DNA of 64,000 nucleotides from a bacterium (GCA_016712675.1 JADJQR010000001.1:1736001-1800000), one strand, 5' to 3'; shown: positions 1 through 8,321, numbered from the stretch's first letter. The notes: generated by a model not told the origin, from the letters alone. Numbers and translations are program-made.

Positions 1-2417
1 GCGTGCGCTTCCGGGGCGACGTGCTGATCCTGGCCGAGGCGCGCGTGCCGGCGCTGGCCGCGCTGGACGAGGTCGAGGTGCTGGGCACCTGCCGGGGCTC
101 CGACCTCCTGGGCCGCAGCTATGAACAGCTGCTGCCGTTCGTCTCGCCGGGCGACAAGCGCGCGTTCGTCGTCGTGGCCGCCGATTTCGTCACGCTCGAC
201 TCGGGCACCGGGATCGTGCACATGGCGCCCGCGTTCGGCGAGGACGACTACCAGGTGGGCCAGCGCGAGGACCTGGCCTTCCTGCGCCCGGTCGACGCCA
301 ACGGGTGCTTCACGGCCGAGGTGACCCCCTGGGCCGGTCTGCACGTCAAGGCGGCCGACCGGAAGATCATCCGCCATCTCGCCGGGCTGGGCGCGCTTGT
401 GCACGAGGAGACCTACACGCACGAGTACCCCTACCACGACCGCTGCGACAACCCGCTGATCTACCTGGCCACGCCCAGCTGGTTCATCCGCACCAGCGCC
501 ATGCGCGAGCAGCTGGTCAAGGCCAACCAGGATATCACCTGGGCACCTCCGGAGGTGGGGGCGGGTCGCTTCGGCAACTGGCTGAGCGGGGCCATCGACT
601 GGAGCCTGAGCCGCAACCGCTTCTGGGGCACGCCGCTGAACGTCTGGCTGTGCGACCGCTGCGGCCACCAGCACCTGCCGTGCTCGCGCGCCGAGCTGTC
701 GGAGCTCACCGGTGTCGACCAGTCGGGCCTGGACCTGCATCGCCCCCATGTGGACAGCCTGGAGTTTTCCTGTCGGCAGCCGGGCTGCGGCGGCACGATG
801 CGGCGCACGCCGGAGGTCATCGACTGCTGGTTCGACTCCGGCAGCATGCCCTTCGCGCAGTACCACTACCCGTTCGAGAACAGGGATCTGTTCGAGAGCC
901 AGTACCCCGCCGATTTCATCAGCGAGGGCGTCGACCAGACGCGCGGCTGGTTCTACACCCTGCTTGTCATCAGCACGTTCCTGACCGGCCGCAGCAGCTA
1001 CCAGAGCTGCCTGGTCAACGAGCTGATCCTGGACAAGAAGGGCAAGAAGATGTCCAAGAGCATCGGCAACACCGTCGACCCGATGGCGATCATGCGCGAG
1101 GAGGGCGCCGACCCGCTCCGCTGGTACATGGTCACCTGCAGCCCGGTGTGGGTGCCGACGCGCTTCGACCGCGAGGGCGTCAAGGAGGCGCAGCGCAAGC
1201 TGCTGGCGACGCTCGAGAACACGTACGCGTTCTACGCGATGTACGCGAACCTCGACGGCTTCGTGCCGGACGACGGGCCGGTCGCGAGCAGCGACCAGCT
1301 CGACCGCTGGATCCTCAGCCGCCTGCAGAGCGTCACCGCGTCCGTGCGCGAGGACCTCGACGCCCTGCACCTGAGCCGCGCGGCCAAGACCGTGGGCTCC
1401 TTCGTGCTGGATGACGTCTCGAACTGGTACGTGCGGCTGAGCCGCCGGCGGTTCTGGAAGGGTGACGGCACCGGCGCCGCCGACGCCGCGGACAAGCGCA
1501 CGGCCTTCGCGACGCTGGCGGCGGTGCTGGACGGCTCGCTGCGCATGCTGGCCCCGTTCGTCCCGTTCGCGAGCGAGGAGATCTACCGCGGGCTCCACGC
1601 GGCGCGCGACCCGGAGGCCTCGGTGCATCTGGCGGACTTCCCGGCGGTCGACCCGGCGCTGGTCGACCGCGGCCTGGAGGACGCGATGGCCGTGGCGCAG
1701 GCGGTGGTGGGCCTGGGCCGCAGCGTGCGCCAGGACGCCTCGCTCAAGACGCGCCAGCCGCTGGGACGGCTGCTGCTGCACAGCGATGACGGGCGTGCGG
1801 CGGCACTGGTGGCCGATCCGCTGCTGGCCGGCTACGTGCGCGAGGAACTGAACGTCAAGGACCTGGCCCTGGTCCAGGACCCGCGCAGCGTGGTGCTGCT
1901 GTCGGCCAAGGCCAACTTCCGGGCACTGGGCCCGCGGTTCGGCAAGGCGGCGCCGATGGCCGCCGCGGCGATCACCGCCATGACGCCGGCCCAGGTCATG
2001 GCGCTGCGCGCGGACGGCCGCGTCACCCTCGAGGTGGCGGGCCAGGCCGCCGAACTCGGCTACGAGGAGATCCAGGTCGTGGAGGAGGGCGTGCCGCCGT
2101 TCGTGGCCACGGCCGCCGGCGGCCTGACCGTGGCCCTGGACACGACCCTGACCGAGGAACTGCGCCAGGAGGGCCTCAGCCGCGAGATCATCAACAAGGT
2201 GCAGAACCTGCGCAAGACCAGCGGGCTGGAGGTGGCCGACCGCATCGAACTGGCGGTCACCGGGCCGGAAGCCGTCACGGCGACGGTGGCGCGCTTCGGG
2301 GCCCGGATCGCCGCCGAGACGCTGGCGGTCACCATTGCCTCGACACGGGATTTGGCTTATAAAGAATCGTTCCAACTTGACGGTATCGAGGTCGGCATCG
2401 CCCTGGACAGGGCGTAG
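1..2417 (+). CDS. ileS: Isoleucyl-tRNA synthetase, type 2 (3' part, 5' end outside window)
   Basis: Class I aminoacyl-tRNA synthetase that charges tRNA-Ile in the cytoplasm. The reading frame is open at the window edge (first complete codon at base 3), so the N-terminus with the HIGH motif is missing. About 804 residues remain: part of the CP1 editing domain, the catalytic fold with a KMSKS loop at 1047-1061, and the anticodon-binding domain. The C-terminus is a DUF5915-like extension ending near the LRKTSGLEV segment. That extension, and the absence of the C-terminal zinc-binding cysteines, is typical of the eukaryote-like type 2 IleS, which in several bacteria is naturally less sensitive to mupirocin (family knowledge, not shown here). 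It heads an ileS-dksA-lspA-rluD run with only 18 bp to the next gene. Confidence 0.96.
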   Translation, partial: VRFRGDVLILAEARVPALAALDEVEVLGTCRGSDLLGRSYEQLLPFVSPGDKRAFVVVAADFVTLDSGTGIVHMAPAFGEDDYQVGQREDLAFLRPVDANGCFTAEVTPWAGLHVKAADRKIIRHLAGLGALVHEETYTHEYPYHDRCDNPLIYLATPSWFIRTSAMREQLVKANQDITWAPPEVGAGRFGNWLSGAIDWSLSRNRFWGTPLNVWLCDRCGHQHLPCSRAELSELTGVDQSGLDLHRPHVDSLEFSCRQPGCGGTMRRTPEVIDCWFDSGSMPFAQYHYPFENRDLFESQYPADFISEGVDQTRGWFYTLLVISTFLTGRSSYQSCLVNELILDKKGKKMSKSIGNTVDPMAIMREEGADPLRWYMVTCSPVWVPTRFDREGVKEAQRKLLATLENTYAFYAMYANLDGFVPDDGPVASSDQLDRWILSRLQSVTASVREDLDALHLSRAAKTVGSFVLDDVSNWYVRLSRRRFWKGDGTGAADAADKRTAFATLAAVLDGSLRMLAPFVPFASEEIYRGLHAARDPEASVHLADFPAVDPALVDRGLEDAMAVAQAVVGLGRSVRQDASLKTRQPLGRLLLHSDDGRAAALVADPLLAGYVREELNVKDLALVQDPRSVVLLSAKANFRALGPRFGKAAPMAAAAITAMTPAQVMALRADGRVTLEVAGQAAELGYEEIQVVEEGVPPFVATAAGGLTVALDTTLTEELRQEGLSREIINKVQNLRKTSGLEVADRIELAVTGPEAVTATVARFGARIAAETLAVTIASTRDLAYKESFQLDGIEVGIALDRA

Positions 2418-2435
2418 GCCGCCCGGGAGGAAACC

Positions 2436-2810
2436 ATGCGCAAGACTGATCTTCAGCGATTCCGCAAGCTGCTGCTCGACGAGAAGGAGCGCGTCATGCA
2501 GTCGCTGGCCCAACACGAGAAGGTCATCAAGCACACCGACCTGACCGGCCTCGAGGCGGGCAAGGCGCACTCGAACCACATGGCTGACCAGGGCTCGGAC
2601 GAGTTCCTCTACGAGACCACGATCAAGTTCGCCAACGCCGAGGGCCGGTACCTCTACAGCATCGAGGAGGCTCTGGCCCGCATCGAGGACGGCACCTATG
2701 GTCGCTGTCTCGGCTGCAGCAAGGCGATCAACACCGAACGCCTCAAGCGCCTTCCCTACACGCGTCTGTGCATCGAGTGCAAGGAGAAGGAAGAGGCGGA
2801 GGACGCCTGA
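2436..2810 (+). CDS. DksA/TraR-family zinc-finger protein
   Basis: A 124-residue member of the DksA/TraR family, proteins that enter the secondary channel of RNA polymerase and modulate initiation, often together with ppGpp. The N-terminal two thirds is charged and helical (coiled-coil tip expected). The C-terminus carries a four-cysteine zinc finger, CxxC-17-CxxC (CLGC ... CIEC). The start is supported by GGGAGGAAACC just upstream. It sits between ileS and lspA and its stop overlaps the lspA start (TGATG). This position is common for short DksA-like proteins, which are often not the global DksA regulator, so no gene symbol is given. A relA/spoT gene at the other end of the window would supply ppGpp. 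Confidence 0.9.
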   Translation: MRKTDLQRFRKLLLDEKERVMQSLAQHEKVIKHTDLTGLEAGKAHSNHMADQGSDEFLYETTIKFANAEGRYLYSIEEALARIEDGTYGRCLGCSKAINTERLKRLPYTRLCIECKEKEEAEDA

Positions 2811-3385
2811 TGCCGCAGAGCCCGTGGCGCCCTTGGTTCTGGGCGCCCTTCGTCCTTGCCGTGGACTTCGTCACCAAGCGGCTGGTCCTGGACAACGTCG
2901 AGGTGCTGCGGGGGCGCATTGAACTGATCGGCGAATTCGCCCGGCTCGCCTACGTGCGCAATCCCGGTTCGGCGATGGGCCTGTTTCCGGTCGGACGCTG
3001 GGTGCTGGTCTCCGTCAGCGCGGCGGCCGCGGTCTTCCTCGTCTACCTCTACGCCACCAGTCGGCCCCGGCGCCCGGTGCGCCTGGCCGCGATGGCGGCG
3101 ATCCTGGGCGGTGCCCTCGGGAACCTCGTGGACCGTGTTTTCTACGACGGCATGGTGGTCGACTTCATCGATCTGGGCATCGGCAGCCGCCGCTTCTACA
3201 CCTTCAATGTGGCGGACATGGGCGTGAGCCTGGGCGGACTGGTCCTGTTCCTGTGCCTGCTGCGCGACGACCGCGCCGCGTCGGCCGCCGCTCCCGGCGA
3301 CGGGACCGGGCCTCCGCCGGGCGAGTCGGTGCCCGGCGAGCCACCGCCTGCCGCACCGACTGCCGGCCCCGCTGCCGATGTCTGA
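2810..3385 (+). CDS. lspA: Lipoprotein signal peptidase (signal peptidase II)
   Basis: Inner-membrane aspartyl protease that removes the signal peptide of prolipoproteins after the lipobox cysteine has been diacylated. It is 191 residues with four predicted membrane segments. The family blocks are visible in order: DFVTKRLVLDN near the N-terminus, RNPGSAMGL, GNLVDR with catalytic Asp108, VVDFIDL, and FNVAD with catalytic Asp136. The ATG at 2810 overlaps the stop of the preceding gene and puts the first membrane helix at the right distance; an upstream in-frame start would add an unrelated basic stretch. The C-terminus has a Pro/Ala/Gly-rich tail of about 40 residues that is longer than usual. 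It overlaps the next gene by 8 bp. Probable substrates in this window are the SpoIID-like and M49-like lipoproteins. Confidence 0.95.
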   Translation: MPQSPWRPWFWAPFVLAVDFVTKRLVLDNVEVLRGRIELIGEFARLAYVRNPGSAMGLFPVGRWVLVSVSAAAAVFLVYLYATSRPRRPVRLAAMAAILGGALGNLVDRVFYDGMVVDFIDLGIGSRRFYTFNVADMGVSLGGLVLFLCLLRDDRAASAAAPGDGTGPPPGESVPGEPPPAAPTAGPAADV

Positions 3386-4376
3386 GGCGCCAGGCCAGCC
3401 GCTTTCGTTCACGGTCGGGCCGCAAGAGGCAGGGCTGCGGCTCGACGTGTTCCTGGCCGGTCGTTGCCCAGACCTGTCGCGTAGCCGCATCCGGACCGAC
3501 CTGGACCGGCCTGACACCGCGACCGTCGATGGCCGCGAGCGGCCGGCATCCTTCCGACTCCGCGTGGGCCAGCGGGTGGTCTTCTGCACCCAGGCGCCTG
3601 TTCCGTTGAGCGCGGTACCGCAACCGATCGACCTGGACGTCGTCTACGAGGACGCCTATCTGGTCGTGGTGAACAAGCCGGTGGGCCTGGTCGTGCACCC
3701 GGCCGCCGGGCATCCGGACGGCACGCTCGTCAACGCGCTCCTGCATCGCCAGGGGCCGATCAACGCCGGTGGCGATCCATTGCGGCCGGGCATCGTGCAC
3801 AGGCTCGACCGCGACACGAGCGGCCTGTTGGTGGCGGCTCTGGACGAACGGTCACACCGGCGGCTGGCTGCCCAACTCCAGGATCGCCGCATGGGGCGGG
3901 CGTACCTGGCGCTCAGTTGGGGGCGCTGGACCGAGCCGGAGGGGGCCCTGGACGGACCGATCGGGCGGGACCCGCATCGGCGGCAGCGGATGGCCGTCGT
4001 GGCGGCCGGGCGCCCAGCCCTGACGCGCTATCGCGTGATCGAGGATTTCGGCTTCGCCCAATACAGCCGTGTCGAATTGTCCACCGGGCGCACGCACCAG
4101 ATCCGCGTCCATTTCGGGCACGCTGGACACCCGGTGATCGGAGATCCGCTCTACGGCGAACCGGGCCGAGCCAGGGGATTGCACGGCCCGGACCGCCGCC
4201 TGGCCGAACTGGCGGCGAAGCTGGCGACGCGGCAGATGTTGCACGCCTGCGAACTCCGCTTCCTCCATCCGGCGGACGGACGTGAGATGTCCTTCCGGGC
4301 GCCGCCGCCGGCGGACTTCGCCGCGGTTCTGGCGCGACTGCGCGGCGCAGCCGGGGCGCCGCCGGGGGCAGGCTGA
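3378..4376 (+). CDS. rluD: RluA/RluD-family pseudouridine synthase
   Basis: Converts uridines of 23S rRNA to pseudouridine. It has 332 residues: an N-terminal S4 RNA-binding domain (about 18-85) followed by the PseudoU_synth_2 catalytic domain. The catalytic motif HRLDRDTSGLLV carries Asp144 as the expected nucleophile. Further family signatures are VVNKPVGLVVHP, GRTHQIRVHF and HPVIGDPLYG. Length and domain order match RluD, which modifies the helix 69 loop, but RluC/RluA specificity cannot be excluded by eye. The ATG at 3378 overlaps the end of lspA, so translation is probably coupled. It is the last gene of the ileS run; a new promoter follows directly. Confidence 0.92.
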   Translation: MSEAPGQPLSFTVGPQEAGLRLDVFLAGRCPDLSRSRIRTDLDRPDTATVDGRERPASFRLRVGQRVVFCTQAPVPLSAVPQPIDLDVVYEDAYLVVVNKPVGLVVHPAAGHPDGTLVNALLHRQGPINAGGDPLRPGIVHRLDRDTSGLLVAALDERSHRRLAAQLQDRRMGRAYLALSWGRWTEPEGALDGPIGRDPHRRQRMAVVAAGRPALTRYRVIEDFGFAQYSRVELSTGRTHQIRVHFGHAGHPVIGDPLYGEPGRARGLHGPDRRLAELAAKLATRQMLHACELRFLHPADGREMSFRAPPPADFAAVLARLRGAAGAPPGAG

Positions 4377-4381
4377 TAATC

Positions 4382-4410
4382 TGGACAGGGCCGCCCTGGT
4401 GCCCTATCCT
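4382..4410 (+). promoter_or_regulatory. Sigma70-type promoter for the STAS-anti-sigma-ruvX-mltG run
   Basis: TGGACA at 4382-4387, a 17-bp spacer and TATCCT at 4405-4410. It begins six bases after the rluD stop and 70 bp before the next gene, so it probably starts a separate transcript. Confidence 0.6.
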
Positions 4411-4479
4411 GTCCGCTCCGGTGTCCCCGCGGCAACGACGGGTCGGCGGCAGTGGACCGAAGCAAGGTGGTTGTGTCCG

Positions 4480-4818
4480 TTGAAGATCAGGGAACGCAAG
4501 CGGGACGGCGTGGCCATCCTCGAGATGAGCGGCAAGCTCATGGGCGGGCCCGACGCCGACGCGTTCGACGAGATCCTCAAGACCCTGATCCACGAGGACT
4601 GCCGCAACGTCATCGTGAACATGGAAAAGGTCACCTGGGTCAACAGCACCGGCCTGGGCATCCTGATCTCGGGCTACACCACGCTGCGCAAGAGCGGTGG
4701 TGAGCTGAAGCTCCTGAGGGTCTCCGACCGGATCGAGAACATCTTCATCGTGTCCAAGCTCTACACGGTCTTCGCCTCGTTCCAGGACGAGGACGAAGCG
4801 CTCCGGAGCTTCTCGTGA
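4480..4818 (+). CDS. STAS-domain anti-anti-sigma factor (SpoIIAA/RsbV type)
   Basis: A 112-residue single STAS domain protein of the kind that binds an anti-sigma serine kinase and is switched off by phosphorylation. The conserved phospho-acceptor region VNSTGLGILI is present, with Ser56 at the expected position. The TTG at 4480 is preferred because AAGGTGG lies 9 bp upstream; the nearer in-frame TTG at 4471 would abut that ribosome-binding site. No ATG or GTG start gives a credible N-terminus. The next gene, 22 bp downstream, encodes the matching HATPase-type kinase, so the two probably form a partner-switching pair. The sigma factor or other target, and the PP2C phosphatase, are not in the window. 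Confidence 0.9.
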   Translation: MKIRERKRDGVAILEMSGKLMGGPDADAFDEILKTLIHEDCRNVIVNMEKVTWVNSTGLGILISGYTTLRKSGGELKLLRVSDRIENIFIVSKLYTVFASFQDEDEALRSFS

Positions 4819-4840
4819 AGCGACGAACGGGCGGACCCGC

Positions 4841-5278
4841 ATGAGAAGTCGCGTGGAACTGCGCCTGCCCAGCCGCATGGAATACCTCGGCGTGCCGGAC
4901 GTGGTGCTGGCGGAGGTCGGCGGCGAACTCGGATGCGCCAGGCGGAGCCTCGAGGAACTGGGCACGGCCATCATCGAGGCCTGCACCAACGCGATGGAGC
5001 ACGGCAACCATCTGGCCGAGGATCTCTGCATCGAGATCTGGATCGACCTGGGCGAGGACGCGATCGAGGTCACGGTGCTGGACCAGGGGCCGGGCTTCGA
5101 CCATGAGGGCTGGCGGCCGAGCGAGGACCTGATGCGCCAGCGGGGCCGAGGCATCCTCATCATGCGCGAATTCACCGACCATCTCGAATTCGGGCGCCAC
5201 GCGGACGGCCGCTTCCTGACCCGCCTGGTCAAGCACGTGGTTCCCGACGACGTCGTCGACGACGTCGGGTCCGGATAG
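4841..5278 (+). CDS. Anti-sigma factor serine kinase (RsbW/SpoIIAB type HATPase)
   Basis: A 145-residue GHKL-fold protein. The N-box EACTNAMEHGN, the DQGPGFD motif and the RGRGILIMREF segment correspond to the ATP-binding blocks of RsbW/SpoIIAB-type kinases. These enzymes phosphorylate a STAS partner and hold a sigma factor or another regulator inactive. There is no membrane segment and no additional domain. It directly follows the STAS gene, which is its probable substrate. The protein ends in an acidic Asp/Val-rich tail encoded by a short GACGTCGTC-like repeat. A role outside sigma control is possible, because such pairs also regulate adenylate cyclases or biofilm functions in other bacteria. 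Confidence 0.88.
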   Translation: MRSRVELRLPSRMEYLGVPDVVLAEVGGELGCARRSLEELGTAIIEACTNAMEHGNHLAEDLCIEIWIDLGEDAIEVTVLDQGPGFDHEGWRPSEDLMRQRGRGILIMREFTDHLEFGRHADGRFLTRLVKHVVPDDVVDDVGSG

Positions 5279-5281
5279 CCC

Positions 5282-5782
5282 GTGCCCGTGTACCTGGGCA
5301 TCGACCATGGCACGCGCCGCGTCGGGATCGCCGCCAGCGATCCGGACGCGGCGTTCGCGTTCGCGGTGACGACGCACGTGGAGGGGCGCGATGGTTCGCT
5401 GCTTGAACTGGTGGCGGCCCTGGTCGCCGAGCGGGCCGCTGCGGGCGTCGTCGTGGGACTGCCTCTGACCGCCGACGGGCGCGAGGGCGAGTCGGCGCAG
5501 CGCGCGCGCCGATTTGCCGAACGACTGGCGGCAGTCCTCCCCGTACCGGTCGCGCTGTGGGACGAACGCTACACCAGCCAGGAGGCCGACCGTTACCTGC
5601 CGCGGAAGTCGGGCCGGTCGCGCGAACGCGGCGAGCGGGATGCCGTGGCTGCCGAACTGATCCTCCAGGGATGGCTGGACCATCGGGCCGGCCTGGCGGC
5701 CGGAGGGGACGCGGTCGCCGCCACGGTCGAGAATGCGGCTGCCGCCGACGCGGACGGCACGCCGGAACGGGACGGCGCGTGA
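5282..5782 (+). CDS. ruvX: Putative pre-16S rRNA nuclease / Holliday junction resolvase-like YqgF
   Basis: RNase H-fold protein of the YqgF/RuvX family, implicated in maturation of the 16S rRNA 5' end. It has 166 residues. The N-terminus LGIDHGTRRVGIAASDP carries the first catalytic Asp. GVVVGLPLTADGREG and ALWDERYTSQEA follow in the expected order. The final 30 residues, rich in Ala and Asp, are an extension beyond the usual 135-140. The GTG start lies three bases after the preceding stop. Its stop overlaps the mltG start (GTGA), an arrangement that repeats the common ruvX-mltG gene pair. Confidence 0.92.
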   Translation: MPVYLGIDHGTRRVGIAASDPDAAFAFAVTTHVEGRDGSLLELVAALVAERAAAGVVVGLPLTADGREGESAQRARRFAERLAAVLPVPVALWDERYTSQEADRYLPRKSGRSRERGERDAVAAELILQGWLDHRAGLAAGGDAVAATVENAAAADADGTPERDGA

Positions 5783-6903
5783 AGCGGGCCCTGGTCGTCG
5801 CCGGTCTGGCCTGCCTGCTTCTGGCCGCCGGGCTGGGCTGGTCGTGGTCGCAGTGGACGCAGCGATGGCCGACCGGCCCGCGCTACGTGACGCAGCGCGT
5901 GCGTGTCCCCTCGGGGATGAGCGCCGCGGCGCTGGCCGACACCCTTTGCGCCCGCGGCCTGTTGCGTCACCGTCTGGTGCTGCTGGCGGGCGCCAGGCTG
6001 ACCGGGCAGGGGCGCCGTCTCCAGGCCGGCCTGTTCGAGGTGCCGCCTGGACTCCCCGTGCGGGACTTGCTGGCGCTGTTCACGCGCCCCGGACTGCCGC
6101 CTGTACGCGTCACGATTCCCGAGGGACTGGACGCGCCCCAGACGGCGCGCCTGCTGGCGGCCGCGTTCGGGTGCGACCCGACCGAGTTCCTCGATGCGGC
6201 GAATCGACTGACCGCGCAGTTGCGCGGGCAGCGCGGTGGCCCGGCCGGCGCCGTCGCCAGCGCGCGACTGGACAGCGTGCTGGTGAGCGAGGCCGCGCGG
6301 GCCGGACGCGTGTTCCATCGCTGCGAGGGCTACCTGGCGCCCGACACCTACTTCTTCGCCGAGGACACGCCCGCCATCACGGCCGCCGCGCGCCTGGTCG
6401 AAGCGCAGTTCGCGCGCCTGGACTCGCTGCTGGCGGGTCCCCGGTCACCGGCGGCGGCGGGCCTGTCGGCGCACGAGCTCCTGACGCTCGCCTCGATCAT
6501 CGAGGCCGAGACGAGCCGACCGGATGAGCGCGCCCGCGTCGGCGCGGTCTACCTGAACCGGCTGCGCCTGGGCATGAACCTGGCCGCCGATCCGACCGTG
6601 GCCTTTGCGACCCAGAAGAAGGGGCAGCGCCTGCTGTACCGAGACCTCGAGGTCGAATCGGACTGGAACACCTACCGTCGGTCCGGATTGCCACCAGGTC
6701 CCATCGGGAGCCCGGGCATGGCGTCGCTGCGGGCGGCCGCCCGGCCGGATCCCGCGTGCCGCGCGGTCTTCTTCGTGGCCGACGGACAGGGTGGCCATGT
6801 GTTCTCCAACACGGCCCAGGAGCACGAGGAAGCCGTCAGGCGCTACCGGGCGCGGCGCGACGCCGCACTGGCGGGCGCCGGCGCCCGCGGCGGGAACCGC
6901 TGA
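5779..6903 (+). CDS. mltG: Endolytic murein transglycosylase MltG (YceG-like)
   Basis: Membrane-anchored lytic transglycosylase that cleaves nascent peptidoglycan strands and is thought to terminate glycan chains. It has 374 residues: one N-terminal transmembrane helix (about residues 5-25), a LysM-like subdomain, then the YceG catalytic domain. The signature LTLASIIEAET contains Glu242, the probable catalytic residue, followed by VGAVYLNRLRLGMNLAADPT. The GTG start overlaps the stop of ruvX by two bases, so translation is coupled. It carries a roughly 45-residue insertion rich in Ala and Arg (around residues 140-180) compared with the compact family members. Confidence 0.94.
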   Translation: MKRALVVAGLACLLLAAGLGWSWSQWTQRWPTGPRYVTQRVRVPSGMSAAALADTLCARGLLRHRLVLLAGARLTGQGRRLQAGLFEVPPGLPVRDLLALFTRPGLPPVRVTIPEGLDAPQTARLLAAAFGCDPTEFLDAANRLTAQLRGQRGGPAGAVASARLDSVLVSEAARAGRVFHRCEGYLAPDTYFFAEDTPAITAAARLVEAQFARLDSLLAGPRSPAAAGLSAHELLTLASIIEAETSRPDERARVGAVYLNRLRLGMNLAADPTVAFATQKKGQRLLYRDLEVESDWNTYRRSGLPPGPIGSPGMASLRAAARPDPACRAVFFVADGQGGHVFSNTAQEHEEAVRRYRARRDAALAGAGARGGNR

Positions 6904-6930
6904 TTCCGCACCGGCAGGTCCGCGGCGGCA

Positions 6931-6959
6931 TTGACGCGTCGCCGGTGCGGGGGTTATCT
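6931..6959 (+). promoter_or_regulatory. Sigma70-type promoter
   Basis: TTGACG at 6931-6936, a 17-bp spacer and TTATCT at 6954-6959, 40 bp before the small membrane protein and upstream of tRNA-Val. Confidence 0.7.
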
Positions 6960-6999
6960 TGCCCGCCGACATTCCCATCCAAGATCGAGAGGATTCCCG

Positions 7000-7176
7000 A
7001 TGGCTTTGCTGCGCAGGTTCTGGCTGCTGTGGGCGGCGCTCGGCGCCATTGCCGTGGGCTTCACACTGCTGGCGGCTGGAAGTCTCTCGGCGGCTCCCCT
7101 TCTGCTGGTGGGCGGCTATTGCGTGCTGTTGCCGCTCTTCCTTTGGCGCTCCTTCCGCCGCAGCGTTAGCCGCTAG
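7000..7176 (+). CDS. Small membrane protein of unknown function
   Basis: A 58-residue protein preceded by GAGAGG at good spacing and by a clear promoter. A short basic start (ALLRRFW) is followed by two hydrophobic stretches (about residues 7-28 and 33-49) separated by a turn. The tail is strongly basic (WRSFRRSVSR), giving an N-in/C-in hairpin topology. No family was recognised. It is probably co-transcribed with the tRNA-Val gene that begins 42 bp later. It is called a gene because promoter, ribosome-binding site and membrane topology all agree, but no homologue is known to me. Confidence 0.6.
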   Translation: MALLRRFWLLWAALGAIAVGFTLLAAGSLSAAPLLLVGGYCVLLPLFLWRSFRRSVSR

Positions 7177-7217
7177 GGCGGCTTTCGGCGGTGGGCCGCT
7201 TCAGCGGTTGCTTCGGT

Positions 7218-7294
7218 GGGCGAATAGTTCAGCTGGTTAGAACGCCTGCCTTACACGCAGGAAGTCACAGGTTCGAATCCTGTTTCGCCCACCA
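7218..7294 (+). tRNA. tRNA-Val (anticodon UAC)
   Basis: Full cloverleaf with encoded CCA. Acceptor GGGCGAA pairs with TTCGCCC. The anticodon stem CCTGC/GCAGG encloses the loop CTTACAC with TAC at 7252-7254, and the T-arm is GGTTCGAATCC. Confidence 0.96.
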
Positions 7295-7584
7295 TACCTC
7301 TCCGGTGGCCCGACCTGATACCTATCTGTCTATTTTGCAAAGGGATGGGCGCGAAATCCCGCCAGCGGCCGCTGGGGAGCGCGATGCGTTGGCCGCTTCC
7401 CTTGTTTCGTCAATTTTCCATAGTAGAGCAGAAAATATTCGCTTGCGCGCCTTCCTCCCCCGTGGTACTCTCATGGCGTCAAGTGATGGACACGTGAGTG
7501 GGAAGGAGAGTTCAACGCAGTTGTCAATGAGTGCGCCTGGGCTAGCCACCCTCGCAGGATCATGCCTTATTTGGAGGTGTCCTA
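7295..7584 (+). other. Intergenic region between tRNA-Val and the dockerin-like gene
   Basis: A 290-bp stretch with no credible gene. It is less GC-rich than its surroundings around 7400-7450. The only strong signal is GGAGGTGTCC at its end, the ribosome-binding site of the next gene. No convincing promoter pair or terminator hairpin was found. Confidence 0.4.
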
Positions 7585-8232
7585 ATGGTTCTTAGGAAAC
7601 TCACGGGAGTCTTCTCGATCGCTCTGGTCATCGGCGCGGCGAGCTTCGCCACCGCCGGTGTTCCGGATCTCCAGCTCTCGACGGCCAGCACTGCGGCCGG
7701 CGTGGGTGTGACCCCGGTCATGTACAACCTGCCGAACGGTCTGGGCTCGACCTTTGCCCAGGCTCGCTCGGCCACTGGTTTCGTGGACGCGACGATCACC
7801 CTGACGGTCCTTGATGGCGGCGGCGTGCCCGTTGCCAACTTCTCGGCCAACGACATGTGGCTGGAGAAGGAAGTCGTCGCCAGCACGGGCAACTTCGTTG
7901 CCTGCACCGGCGGCACGACGGCTGACCTGAACACTGACGCGACCGGCGTCACGACCTGGGCTGCTCCGCTGCGCGCGGGTGGCTGGTCGACGTCCAAGAC
8001 GATCGTCGTCATCAACGGCGCGGCTCTGACGAGCAACGCCGGCCTGATCCTCCAGCACAACAGTGCGGACATCAGCGGTGACGGCAACGCCAACCTGACC
8101 GACATTCCGCTGTTCGCGATCGACTTCAACGCGGGCACCAACGCCTTCCGCTCGGATCTGTATTTTGACGGGCTCGTCAATCTGACGGACATCCCCCGTC
8201 TGGCTTCCGGCGTCGGCGCGGTCTGCCCGTAA
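7585..8232 (+). CDS. Secreted protein with dockerin-like C-terminal repeats
   Basis: A 215-residue exported protein. The N-terminus (MVLRKLTGVF then a hydrophobic core ending in ATAG) is a Sec signal peptide cleaved near residue 25. The middle (about 26-155) is Thr/Ala-rich and probably a beta-sandwich. The C-terminus holds two EF-hand-like calcium loops of dockerin type: residues 162-173 (DISGDGNANLTD) and 191-202 (DLYFDGLVNLTD), each followed by IPxxA. Dockerins bind cohesin domains on scaffoldins, but no cohesin is evident in the window, and such repeats are also found in non-cellulosomal bacteria. The start is fixed by GGAGGTGT six bases upstream. It is the first gene of a block of secreted proteins. 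Confidence 0.75.
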   Translation: MVLRKLTGVFSIALVIGAASFATAGVPDLQLSTASTAAGVGVTPVMYNLPNGLGSTFAQARSATGFVDATITLTVLDGGGVPVANFSANDMWLEKEVVASTGNFVACTGGTTADLNTDATGVTTWAAPLRAGGWSTSKTIVVINGAALTSNAGLILQHNSADISGDGNANLTDIPLFAIDFNAGTNAFRSDLYFDGLVNLTDIPRLASGVGAVCP

Positions 8233-8294
8233 GTTAGGTCTGGAGTGCAACGGAACCGCTGGCTGGTACGGTTGAGGACATTGACTGGACCGAT

Positions 8295-8321
8295 GGCCCT
8301 GCTGATGCAGGCGGCAGGGCC
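8295..8321 (+). other. Intergenic hairpin between two secreted-protein genes
   Basis: Perfect 8-bp stem GGCCCTGC (8295-8302) and GCAGGGCC (8314-8321) around an 11-nt loop. There is no T-tract, so it may be a transcript-stabilising or attenuating hairpin rather than a terminator. Confidence 0.4.

Noticed and set aside
7191-7595. Open frame running through tRNA-Val and its downstream gap
   Set aside because: It overlaps the complete tRNA gene, has no ribosome-binding site and shows no protein family. It is a chance frame.
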